Shown here piece after piece: positions 56,026 to 64,000 of a stretch of DNA of 64,000 bases. Below the pieces are notes generated by a model. It saw nothing but the letters and a program-made list of their open reading frames with translations. It searched no databases and was not told the DNA's origin. The stretch is from contig JACRJB010000014.1 in assembly GCA_016215605.1 (NCBI GenBank), positions 248,001-312,000 on the forward strand, written 5' to 3'. The translations under genes were made by a program, and so were the position numbers. Position 1 is the stretch's first letter; each line of letters opens with the position of its first letter. This stretch comes from Rhodopseudomonas palustris. GTDB lineage: Bacteria > Pseudomonadota > Alphaproteobacteria > Rhizobiales > Xanthobacteraceae.

Positions 56026-58134
56026 ATGGCATCAGCTCAGAAGATCAAGCTCAGCCCGTCGCGGGATATTCCGTTCAATAAGCTGGTCTTGAGCCAGTCC
56101 AACGTGCGTCGGGTCAAGGCGGGCGTTTCGATCGAGCAACTGGCGGAAAGCATCGCGCAGCGCACGCTGTTGCAGAGCCTCAGCGTGCGGGCCGTGGTCG
56201 ACGCCGACGGTCAAGAGACCGGCATGTACGAGGTGCCGGCGGGCGGGCGGCGCTACCGTGCGCTCGAACTTCTGGTGCAGCAGAAGCGGATGGCGAAGAC
56301 GCAGCCGGTGCCTTGCGTCATTCGTAACGATGGCATCGCCGAGGACGACTCCCTCGCAGAGAACGACGAGCGGATCGGGCTGCATCCGCTCGACCAGTTT
56401 CGCGCCTTCAAGGCGCTTCATGACGGCGGCATGAGCGAGGAGGATATCGCGGCCCGCCATTTCGTGACGGCGGCCATCGTCAAGCAGCGGCTGCGCCTGG
56501 CGTCGGTGTCTGCAAACCTTCTCGACGTCTATGCCGACGATGACATGACTTTGGAGCAGCTGATGGCGTTTTCCGTCACGGCTGACCAGGCGCGTCAGGA
56601 ACAGGTCTGGGAGATCGTCAGCCGCTCCCACCTCGACCAGCCCTATCAGATCCGCCGGATGCTCACGGAAAGCAGCGTTCGTGCCTCCGACCGACGAGTC
56701 TACTACGTGGGGCTCGAAACCTATGAAGCCGCGGGCGGAACCGTTCTGCGCGACCTGTTCGAGCACGATGACGGCGGTTGGTTGCAGGACGTGCAGTTGC
56801 TGGACCGGCTGGTGCTCGAGAAGCTGCAAGTGGACGCCAAAACCATCGCCGCCGAGGGATGGAAGTGGATTTCGGTGGCGGTCAACTTCCCCTATGGCCA
56901 CACCGATGGTCTGCGCGAATTGATCGGCGTTCCGGTTGAGCCGTCCGACGACGAGCAGGCGGCCATCACCGCGCTGCGCGCCGAGTACGACAAGCTCGAA
57001 GCCCAATATGCCGAGGCGGACGAACTGCCGGAGGGGATCGATCAGCGGCTTGGCGAGATCGAAGCCGCGCTTGCGGCCTTCGACACACGGCCAACGCTAT
57101 ACGACCGAGCCGACATCGCGCGCGCCGGCGCTTTCGTCAGCCTCGATCGGGACGGCCGGCTTTCGGTCGATCGCGGTTATGTGCGACCGGAGGATGAAGC
57201 GCCGGCAAGTGGTGATCCGACCATGGAAACGTCGTCGAGCGAACAGCACCCGGACGACGAGGGCGAGGTCTCGACGCCGCGTGCCGTCATCACCGTCGGT
57301 GGGGCTCCATCTGGCGGGGAAGAGGATGATGACGACGCGATCAAGCCGTTGCCGGAGCGCCTCGTCACCGAACTGACCGCCCATCGAACGCTGGCGCTTC
57401 GCAACGCGCTGGCGAACGATCCGGCGATGGCCTTCACCGCGGTGTTGCACAATTTCGTGCTGGCGACGTTCTATCGGTTCGCGCCATCGAACGGCTGTCT
57501 CGAGATCGCCATTCGTGCGCCGGTGTTGCCGGCGCAGGCTCCCGGCCTCAACGATAGCGCGTCGGCGAAAGCGATCCAGGCGCGCCACGATGCGTGGAAG
57601 CTGCGGTTGCCTCGAGACGAAAGCGTGCTCTGGGACACGTTGACCGGCTTTGACGAGACCGAGCAATCGTCGCTGTTCGCGCATTGTGCCTCGTTCGGCG
57701 TCAACGCGCTCTATGAGCCGGCCAGTCGGTTCAACGACGGCCGCGTATCTGCGCATGGCATTCGCCGCAGGCTGCAGCCCGCCGACGTGCTGGCGCGCGC
57801 CGTCGGCCTCGACATGGTCGCGGCGGGTTGGACCACCAACGTCGATAATTATCTTGGCCGGGTCACCAAGCCCCGGATCCTGGAGGCGGTGCGCGAAGCC
57901 AAGGGTGAGGCCTCGGTGCAACTGATCGACCACCTCAAGAAGCCCGAGATGGCGCGGGAGGCCGAGCGGCTGCTTGAAGGCACCGGCTGGCTGCCCGAGC
58001 CGCTGCGGCTTATGGAAGCCGAGCCGGCTGCCGCCACCGGCGACGACGCGGCCCTTCCGGAGTTCCTTGCCGATGACGACGAGGATTTTGCGGACGACGA
58101 GGACGATCAGCCGCGCGTGATTGCTGCTGAATGA
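56026..58134 (+). CDS. parB: ParB/RepB/Spo0J family protein, long form
   Basis: A 702-residue ParB-family protein. The N-terminal ParB domain has the CTP-binding motif GGRRYRAL (73-80) and the second box AENDERIGLHPLDQFRAF (111-128), followed by an HTH (about 135-160, MSEEDIAARHFVTAAIVKQRL). The C-terminal 500 residues are not a standard ParB dimerisation domain; they hold a coiled-coil-like stretch (about 310-345) and an acidic tail (DDDEDFADDEDDQP). No parA is adjacent, so a partition role is uncertain; such long ParB-like proteins are common on Rhizobiales elements and may instead act in transfer or DNA protection. Confidence 0.88.
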   Translation: MASAQKIKLSPSRDIPFNKLVLSQSNVRRVKAGVSIEQLAESIAQRTLLQSLSVRAVVDADGQETGMYEVPAGGRRYRALELLVQQKRMAKTQPVPCVIRNDGIAEDDSLAENDERIGLHPLDQFRAFKALHDGGMSEEDIAARHFVTAAIVKQRLRLASVSANLLDVYADDDMTLEQLMAFSVTADQARQEQVWEIVSRSHLDQPYQIRRMLTESSVRASDRRVYYVGLETYEAAGGTVLRDLFEHDDGGWLQDVQLLDRLVLEKLQVDAKTIAAEGWKWISVAVNFPYGHTDGLRELIGVPVEPSDDEQAAITALRAEYDKLEAQYAEADELPEGIDQRLGEIEAALAAFDTRPTLYDRADIARAGAFVSLDRDGRLSVDRGYVRPEDEAPASGDPTMETSSSEQHPDDEGEVSTPRAVITVGGAPSGGEEDDDDAIKPLPERLVTELTAHRTLALRNALANDPAMAFTAVLHNFVLATFYRFAPSNGCLEIAIRAPVLPAQAPGLNDSASAKAIQARHDAWKLRLPRDESVLWDTLTGFDETEQSSLFAHCASFGVNALYEPASRFNDGRVSAHGIRRRLQPADVLARAVGLDMVAAGWTTNVDNYLGRVTKPRILEAVREAKGEASVQLIDHLKKPEMAREAERLLEGTGWLPEPLRLMEAEPAAATGDDAALPEFLADDDEDFADDEDDQPRVIAAE

Positions 58135-58206
58135 ACGGCGAAGGGCTGAGCGGCGATCGGCTGCTCCGCCCTTCTTGTGTGAATCGCCAACCGCGTTGTG
58201 GGGCCA

Positions 58207-58288
58207 GGAGAGCGAGAGGTCGGCCGGCACGGGATTGAGCCGGCGGTGTCGAGAGAGCGCGCCGCGGTTCGTCCCGTTCTCGCTCTCC
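58207..58288 (+). promoter_or_regulatory. Large hairpin leader before the methyltransferase-helicase gene
   Basis: GGAGAGCGAG (58207-58216) pairs perfectly with CTCGCTCTCC (58279-58288), extended by an A-T and a G-T pair. Inside is a perfect GCCGGC (58223-58228) / GCCGGC (58239-58244) hairpin. The ATG is 13 bases beyond the outer stem. It resembles the ardC and parB leaders in its GAGAG-rich start and placement but has a different core. Confidence 0.65.
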
Positions 58289-58300
58289 GAGGCTTTTGCC

Positions 58301-61300
58301 ATGACCCCATCTCATTCCGCCGTCGTGACGGCGTGCGGTGTAGTTTCCGCGCCTCACCCCGCCTGTGCGGATGCATCTCGGATTCTTTCCGCGGCCCGGC
58401 TGATCCTTCCACAGCTCGAGCGCGGCCGCCGCTTGGACGCGACCGATCTGCGTGCGGCGACGTCGGCCGCATTCGCCGGTTCGGATGCCGACGGTGCCTG
58501 GGACTGGAAAGCCGCCTATGACGCCTGTGAGGTCGCGAGCGTTCTGTTCCTGCGCAAATACGGTCCGGCGATGCGCAAGCAAGCGGCGTCGCCCGCCGCC
58601 GTACTGCCGCTACTGGCGAAGGTCGCTCGGCTGCTTCCGACCCACACCAAGCGATCGGAGGAGAGCGCGGCGCTGCAGCAGTTCAGCACGCCGATCGAGC
58701 TCGGATGGGCGGCCTGTGTTGCCGCGGCAATCAGGCCAACCGACATCGTCCTCGAACCCTCGGCGGGCACCGGACTGCTCGCCATCCTCGCGGAATTGTC
58801 CGGTGGCTCTCTCTTGCTCAACGAACTCGCCGACACCCGCGCCGGACTGCTGGCGCTGCTTTTCCCCGAGGCTCCCCTGACACGTTTCGACGCGGCGCAG
58901 ATCGACGATCATCTCGACGCTGGTGTCACGCCAAGTGTCGTGCTGATGAACCCGCCGTTTTCCTCGATCGCCCATGTCGATCGTCGAATGGCCGACGCCG
59001 CGTTGCGTCACATCTCTTCTGCCTTGGCGCGGCTGGCGGACGGCGGTCGCCTGGTCGCGATCACCGGAGCCAATTGCGGCCCCGATCAGCCTGCCTGGCG
59101 AGACGCCTTCGTCAGCTTACAACAACGGGGGCGGGTGGTGTTCTCGGCGCCGATCGACGGCGCGGTGTTCGCCAAACACGGCACCACCATCGACACCCGC
59201 CTCACCGTGATCGACAAACGGCCCGCCGAAGACCCTGGGGCATTCCCGGCGTCACCCAGCGTCGCGCCGGATGTCGCCACGCTGCTCGGCTGGATCGCGC
59301 ACTGCGTTCCACCACGGCTGCCGTTCTCGCTGCCTGCGATCATCCGGCCAACGGCTGCACCGACGGCCAGCCTCCATTGCCCACGCAAGTCGGTCGTCGG
59401 GCGACCTTCCTCCTTCCCGGCCAAACCTCGCGCGGATGAGGCGATCGAGCTCGCCTATGAGACGCTGGACTGGACGCCGGCCGAAGGCGGCACCATCACC
59501 GATACGCTGTATGAAGCCTACCACCTGCAGAGCATCCGGATTCCCGGCGCTCAGCCGCACCCGACCAAGCTTGTGCAGTCGGCGGCGATGGCTTCGGTGG
59601 TCCCACCGAAGCCGAGCTATCGCCCGCATGTTTCGATGGACCTCGTTGCAGGCGGGCTGCTATCGGACGCGCAGCTGGAAACCGTGATCTATACCGGCGA
59701 GGCGCACACAAAGCATCTTGCCGGATCGTGGCGGGTCGATCCGACGTACGACATCGTCAGCGCCGCGCCGGATGACGCAGGAGACGCCGTCCGCTTCCGT
59801 AGAGGTTTTGTGCTCGGCGACGGCACCGGTGCCGGCAAGGGCCGACAGGTCGCGGGAATCCTTCTCGACAATTGGTTGAAGGGACGGCGCAAGGCGGTTT
59901 GGATCAGCAAGTCCGACAAGTTGATCGAGGACGCTCAGCGCGATTGGTCGGCGCTCGGTCAGGAACGACTGCTGGTGACGCCGCTGTCGCGATTTCGGCA
60001 AGGAACGCCGATCCGTCTCGACCAGGGCATCCTTTTCACCACCTATGCCACGCTGCGCTCCGACGGCCGTGACGCGAAGATATCGCGGGTGCAGCAGATC
60101 GTGGAATGGTTGCGCACCGACACGGAGTTGGGGGCGGGCTTCGACGGAGTGATCATTTTCGACGAGTCTCACGCGATGCAGAACGCCGCGGGCGGCAAGG
60201 GCGAACGCGGCGAGCAGGCGGCGTCCCAGCAGGGCCGCGCCGGCCTGCGCTTGCAGCACGCGCTGCCCAATGCGCGTGTCGTCTATGTATCGGCAACCGG
60301 CGCGACCACGGTGCACAATCTGGCCTACGCCCAGCGCCTTGGATTGTGGGGCGGCCACGATTTTCCGTTTGCCACCCGCGGCGAATTCGTCGAAGCGATC
60401 GAGGCCGGCGGCGTGGCGGCGATGGAGGTAATGGCTCGCGACCTCAAGGCGCTCGGGCTCTATGCCGCGCGGTCGCTGTCCTATGACGGCGTCGAATATG
60501 AGCTTGTCGAGCACCGGCTCAGCGACGAGCAGATCCGGATTTACGATGCCTATGCCGGCGCGTTCAGCATCATTCACAACAACCTCGATGCCGCGCTGTG
60601 CGCCGCCAATGTGACCGGGACGACCGGCACGCTGAACGCCCAGGCGAAATCCGCGGCAAGATCCGCGTTTGAATCCGCCAAGCAGCGGTTTTTCAATCAC
60701 CTGATCACCGCGATGAAAGTGCCATCGCTGATTGAATCGGTCGACCGGGATTTGAACGATGGCCATGCCGCAGTGATTCAGATCGTCTCGACCGGCGAAG
60801 CGCTGATGGAGCGCCGCCTAGCGGAAATCCCGACCGAAGATTGGGGGGACGTTCAGGTCGACATTACCCCGCGGGAATATGTGCTGGACTATCTGACGCA
60901 TTCATTCCCGACCCAGCTCTATGAGCCGTTCACCGACAGCGAGGGCAATCTGTCGTCGGGCCCGGTGTTGCGGGATGGGCAACCGGTGCAATGCCGGGAT
61001 GCGGTTGCGCGGCGGGACGATCTGATCGAACGGCTCGCGTCACTGCCGGCGGTGCACGGAGCCCTCGATCAGATCGTGCAGAGGTTCGGGACCGATCTGG
61101 TGGCGGAGGTCACCGGCCGCTCGCGGCGTGTCATTCGAAAAATCGGATCTGACGGCGTCGATCGCCTGGTCGTCGAGAACCGCGCCGCCTCGGCCAATCT
61201 CGCTGACAGCCAGGCCTTCATGGACGATGCCAAGCGTATCCTGGTGTTTTCCGAAGCGGGAGGCACCGGGCGTTCTTATCATGCCGAACTGTCGGCCAGG

Positions 61301-62671
61301 AACCGACGCTTGCGGGTGCATTATCTCCTGGAAGCCGGATGGAAGGCGGATGCGGCGATCCAGGGGCTTGGCCGCACCAACCGCACCAATCAGGCGCAGC
61401 CGCCGTTGTTCCGCCCGATCGCGACCAATGTGAAGGCCGAGAAGCGCTTCCTCTCGACCATCGCCCGGCGGCTCGACACGCTCGGTGCCATCACCAAGGG
61501 ACAGCGTCAGACCGGCGGGCAGGGGCTGTTCAGGCCCGAGGACAATCTTGAAAGCGCCTATGCCCGCGATGCCCTGCGGCAGCTCTATATCTTGTTGGTC
61601 GCCGGCAAGATTGCCGAATGCTCGCTGCAAAGGTTCGAAGACGCGGCCGGGCTAAAACTCATCGATACGAACGGGATCAAAGACGACTTGCCGCCGATCA
61701 CCACGTTCCTGAATCGGCTGCTGGCGCTCACCATTGAACTTCAAAACGTGCTGTTTGGCGCTTTCGAGCAGTTGCTGTCCGCTCGCGTCGAGGGTGCCAT
61801 CGCGTCGGGTACCTACGATATCGGGCTGGAAACGCTCACCGCCGAGAGTTTTTCCGTCACCGACCGACGATCGATCTACACCCATCCCGGCACCTTGGCC
61901 GAGACCACGCTGCTCACCATCAGCCAACGGGATCGCAATCGGCCGGTCGCGCTCGACGATGCTCTGTATCGCGCGGCCGATCCGCGCGCGCGGCTTCTGG
62001 TCAACAGCCAATCCGGCCGCGCCGCGGTGCAGATCCCGGCCCGCAGCATCATGTCCGACGATGGCGAAGTGGAGCGCCGGGTGCGGCTGATCCGGCCAAT
62101 GGAGGCTCCCAGCTTGCCGCTCTCGATGATGCCGCAGACCAATTGGCGCGAAGCCGACCGCGACACCTTCTGCCGCGCCTGGACAGCGGAGGTGGCTGAA
62201 GTCCCGAAGTTCAGCGAAAGCGAGATTCATATCGTATCCGGTTTGCTGTTGCCGATCTGGAAGCGGTTGCCGAGCGAGTCGACGCGCGTCTTCCGGCTTC
62301 AGACCGACAACGGCGAGCGCATCATCGGTCGCAAGGTGTCATCGGCCTGGGCGGCGATGGCGGGTGACACAGGCGTTGCGAGCATCACCCCCGATGCCGC
62401 ATTCGCGGCGTTACGCGATGGCAAGACGATCTTGGTGCTCGCTGAATCCTTGCTGCTTCGGCGCGTCCGCGTGATGGGGGCGAACCGGATCGAGTTGACC
62501 GGCTTTTCCGAGGCGATGCGCGATCGGCTACGGGCCTATGGTCTGTTCAGCGAGATCATCTCGTGGAAGCTGCGCTTCTTCGTGCCGGTCGATGCCACCG
62601 GTCCTGCCGTCCTTGCCAAGGTGCTGGAGCACTATCCCGTGCTTCGGTTCGTCGATCGAGGCGAGCCGTGA
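58301..62671 (+). CDS. DNA methyltransferase-like / Strawberry notch-type helicase fusion
   Basis: A 1,456-residue protein starting at ATG 58301 (MTPSHSAVVTACG); the frame is open upstream into parB, but that part overlaps the hairpin leader. The N-terminal third has N6-adenine methyltransferase motifs EPSAGTGLL (about 151) and NPPFS (about 216). The helicase part has GDGTGAGKGRQ (about 506), IIFDESHAMQNA (about 620) and, near residue 1023, QGLGRTNRTNQ, the Strawberry notch signature. This combination recalls phage P1 DarB-like antirestriction proteins, but that is an analogy from architecture. No ribosome site is obvious. The next gene overlaps its stop. Confidence 0.88.
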   Translation: MTPSHSAVVTACGVVSAPHPACADASRILSAARLILPQLERGRRLDATDLRAATSAAFAGSDADGAWDWKAAYDACEVASVLFLRKYGPAMRKQAASPAAVLPLLAKVARLLPTHTKRSEESAALQQFSTPIELGWAACVAAAIRPTDIVLEPSAGTGLLAILAELSGGSLLLNELADTRAGLLALLFPEAPLTRFDAAQIDDHLDAGVTPSVVLMNPPFSSIAHVDRRMADAALRHISSALARLADGGRLVAITGANCGPDQPAWRDAFVSLQQRGRVVFSAPIDGAVFAKHGTTIDTRLTVIDKRPAEDPGAFPASPSVAPDVATLLGWIAHCVPPRLPFSLPAIIRPTAAPTASLHCPRKSVVGRPSSFPAKPRADEAIELAYETLDWTPAEGGTITDTLYEAYHLQSIRIPGAQPHPTKLVQSAAMASVVPPKPSYRPHVSMDLVAGGLLSDAQLETVIYTGEAHTKHLAGSWRVDPTYDIVSAAPDDAGDAVRFRRGFVLGDGTGAGKGRQVAGILLDNWLKGRRKAVWISKSDKLIEDAQRDWSALGQERLLVTPLSRFRQGTPIRLDQGILFTTYATLRSDGRDAKISRVQQIVEWLRTDTELGAGFDGVIIFDESHAMQNAAGGKGERGEQAASQQGRAGLRLQHALPNARVVYVSATGATTVHNLAYAQRLGLWGGHDFPFATRGEFVEAIEAGGVAAMEVMARDLKALGLYAARSLSYDGVEYELVEHRLSDEQIRIYDAYAGAFSIIHNNLDAALCAANVTGTTGTLNAQAKSAARSAFESAKQRFFNHLITAMKVPSLIESVDRDLNDGHAAVIQIVSTGEALMERRLAEIPTEDWGDVQVDITPREYVLDYLTHSFPTQLYEPFTDSEGNLSSGPVLRDGQPVQCRDAVARRDDLIERLASLPAVHGALDQIVQRFGTDLVAEVTGRSRRVIRKIGSDGVDRLVVENRAASANLADSQAFMDDAKRILVFSEAGGTGRSYHAELSARNRRLRVHYLLEAGWKADAAIQGLGRTNRTNQAQPPLFRPIATNVKAEKRFLSTIARRLDTLGAITKGQRQTGGQGLFRPEDNLESAYARDALRQLYILLVAGKIAECSLQRFEDAAGLKLIDTNGIKDDLPPITTFLNRLLALTIELQNVLFGAFEQLLSARVEGAIASGTYDIGLETLTAESFSVTDRRSIYTHPGTLAETTLLTISQRDRNRPVALDDALYRAADPRARLLVNSQSGRAAVQIPARSIMSDDGEVERRVRLIRPMEAPSLPLSMMPQTNWREADRDTFCRAWTAEVAEVPKFSESEIHIVSGLLLPIWKRLPSESTRVFRLQTDNGERIIGRKVSSAWAAMAGDTGVASITPDAAFAALRDGKTILVLAESLLLRRVRVMGANRIELTGFSEAMRDRLRAYGLFSEIISWKLRFFVPVDATGPAVLAKVLEHYPVLRFVDRGEP

Positions 62672-63699
62672 ACCGCCGCGCCGCGGACCTGGCTGACCTT
62701 CTCGCGCGCGACGCCGAGGCGGTGTGCCGCCATTATCTATGCGAGGGGCACCGCGTCGGCAATTACTGGCAGGTTGGTGACGCCCGGAACGCGCCCGGCC
62801 GTTCGATGTTCGTCCGCCTGACGGCGAGGGATGCGAGCCGCCCCGCCGGCAAATGGACCGACGCTGCGACCAGCGAGCATGGCGACCTCTTGGATGTCAT
62901 CCGTGAAAGTTGCGGATTGAAGAGTTTTCGCGAGGTCGCCGACGAGGCCCGTCGCTTTTTGAGCCTGCCTCGGGCCGATCCGAAGACATCTCCCACGTTC
63001 GCATCGTCGTCGGTTGCATCAGGCTCGCCGGCATCGGCGCGGCGGTTGTTTGCGATCTCACAGCCGATTCAAGGCACGCTCGCCGAATCATATTTGCATC
63101 GGCGCGGCATTGTTGATCTCGAGGGTCTGGCAAGCCTGCGCTTTCATCCCCGCTGTTACTATCGTCCCGGCCGGAACGCGCCGACCGAGACCTGGCCGGC
63201 GTTGATTGCGGCCGTGACCGATCACGACGGACAGATTGCCGGCGTGCACCGCACCTGGCTCGATCGCACCGGGTGCGGCAAGGCGCCGATCGACACGCCG
63301 CGCCGCGCAATTGGCCTCCTTCTCGGTAACGCGGTTCGTTTCGGTGAGGCCGGCGACGTGATGGCGGCGGGCGAGGGGATCGAAACCATGCTGTCGGTCC
63401 GCTGTTGCATGCCAACCATGCCGATGGCGGCCACGCTGTCGGCGGCGCATCTGGCGGCGATGCTGTTTCCGGCAAAGCTGGGCCGTCTGTATGTCGTGCG
63501 GGACAACGATCCGGCCGGCGATCGTGCGGTGGACATTCTGGTCGGACGAACCCAGGCGGCGGGGATCGAGGCAATTCCGATCGCGCCACACCACGATGAC
63601 TTCAACCACGATCTCCGATCACACGGCCTTGATCCGCTTCGGGCAATGCTGAGGAATCAGCTTGTTCCCGAGGACGTCGCGCGATTTATGCCGCTCTGA
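62668..63699 (+). CDS. Toprim domain protein (plasmid-type primase/helicase-like)
   Basis: A 343-residue protein starting at GTG 62668 that overlaps the previous stop (GTGA), so the two are translationally coupled. The N-terminal part (about 1-100) is a DUF7146/CHC2-like region without clear zinc Cys (YWQVGDARNAPGRSMFVRL). The C-terminal Toprim domain has Glu in AAGEGIETMLS (about 234-243) and the Asp motif VVRDNDPAGDRA (about 276-287). Toprim proteins of this type on mobile elements are thought to be primases. Upstream in-frame codons belong to the previous gene. Confidence 0.88.
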   Translation: MNRRAADLADLLARDAEAVCRHYLCEGHRVGNYWQVGDARNAPGRSMFVRLTARDASRPAGKWTDAATSEHGDLLDVIRESCGLKSFREVADEARRFLSLPRADPKTSPTFASSSVASGSPASARRLFAISQPIQGTLAESYLHRRGIVDLEGLASLRFHPRCYYRPGRNAPTETWPALIAAVTDHDGQIAGVHRTWLDRTGCGKAPIDTPRRAIGLLLGNAVRFGEAGDVMAAGEGIETMLSVRCCMPTMPMAATLSAAHLAAMLFPAKLGRLYVVRDNDPAGDRAVDILVGRTQAAGIEAIPIAPHHDDFNHDLRSHGLDPLRAMLRNQLVPEDVARFMPL

Positions 63700-64000
63700 T
63701 CGGGTGGTGGTTGGAAGCGGAAGCACGGCTTACTGTCCGGGTCGATCGTTTCGTGATGCTCGCTGATGCAGAGAGGACCGCGCACACGGCCTTCTTGAGA
63801 GGGCGATCGATGCGGCAAGCGGCCCGGACCGGCAATGGCTTCGCCGGCTATTTTCCGCCGCCGGGAAGACCCGGCTTTGCATCGCGAAGCAAAATAGCCG
63901 GCTCTCGCCATCCTCCGCTTCGCTTCGGCCGCTGCAGCTGACGCTTTCGCGGTGCAAGTCCGTTCCTCCCGCCGCTGTTCGTCGCCATGAAGGCCGCGAT
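63700..64000. other. Region after the Toprim gene: no supported gene, strong inverted repeat
   Basis: No supported gene in these 301 bases. A 12-base perfect inverted repeat is at 63843-63854 and 63891-63902 (GCCGGCTATTTT / AAAATAGCCGGC). Between its arms are a perfect CCGGG/CCCGG hairpin (63861-63874) and a TTTGC/GCAAA pairing that partly competes with the outer arm. An ATG at 63988 could open a gene that continues past the end. Confidence 0.6.

Larger units (their letters stand above)
44707..64000. mobile_element. Integrated mobile element (left part), tRNA-Val site
   Basis: It starts at the tRNA-Val fragment and runs past the window end. Support: a tyrosine integrase and small HTH gene at the left edge, a defence-like module with toxin-antitoxin genes, then ArdC, ParB, a methyltransferase-helicase and a Toprim protein, a gene set common on plasmids and integrative elements of Rhizobiales. 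The palindromic repeat families frequent at 2.8-39.6 kb were not seen here. No conjugation genes are within the window, so self-transfer is undecided. Confidence 0.8.

Noticed and set aside
63711-63941. 76-codon plus-strand frame after the Toprim gene, and minus-strand frames there
   Set aside because: They run through the inverted repeat, have no ribosome site and no family features.

Overview
The window reads as a chromosomal segment of a GC-rich purple non-sulfur alphaproteobacterium close to Rhodopseudomonas palustris. The signs are a form IC RuBisCO operon (cbbLSX), a short PutA, many CoA-thioester enzymes, DUF2798 and YcjX/YcjF proteins, and intergenic palindromes of the kinds common in Rhodopseudomonas and Bradyrhizobium. 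The species assignment is inference.

Positions 1-44.7 kb are backbone. In order they hold cbbL-cbbS-cbbX; an alpha/beta hydrolase, O-acetylhomoserine sulfhydrylase and oligopeptidase B; a DHDPS-family aldolase and a solitary form II CoxL-like molybdenum hydroxylase subunit; a lemA-TPM-TPM operon; DUF2798; an Rrf2 regulator with a thioredoxin-reductase-like flavoprotein; a GST; an anchored coiled-coil protein; an exported CxxCH protein that appears to start at CTG; a CaiB/BaiF CoA-transferase; putA; a cyclase fused to a cytochrome-like membrane domain and a 2Fe-2S ferredoxin domain; ycjX-ycjF; hemolysin III; an SDR; a benzoylformate-decarboxylase-like enzyme; an acyl-CoA catabolic cluster (hotdog hydratase, CoA-transferase, acyl-CoA dehydrogenase, P450, divergent isovaleryl-CoA dehydrogenase); DUF2927; an L,D-transpeptidase; a second ThDP enzyme; and a brnT-brnA toxin-antitoxin pair. 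Three palindromic repeat families occupy many of the gaps.

At 44,707-44,751 lies the 3' half of a tRNA-Val(CAC) gene, cut at the anticodon loop. A tyrosine recombinase and a small HTH (excisionase-like) gene follow. This marks the left end of an integrated element that continues past the window end. None of the backbone repeat families was seen inside it.

The element has a defence-like part and a plasmid-like part. The first (47.0-53.8 kb) is a translationally coupled pair, a pseudokinase-SF1 helicase and an HKD/phospholipase-D-family nuclease with a winged helix. It is divergent from a Xre/MbcA-RES toxin-antitoxin pair, with a shared palindromic control region between them. The second (54.9-63.7 kb) carries ArdC antirestriction protein, a long ParB-family protein, a 1,456-residue methyltransferase-Strawberry-notch helicase and a Toprim protein. 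The leaders of ardC and parB share sequence and a common predicted hairpin fold, and the helicase gene has its own large hairpin leader. The kinase-helicase/PLD module and the structured leaders are the best candidates for undescribed biology here.
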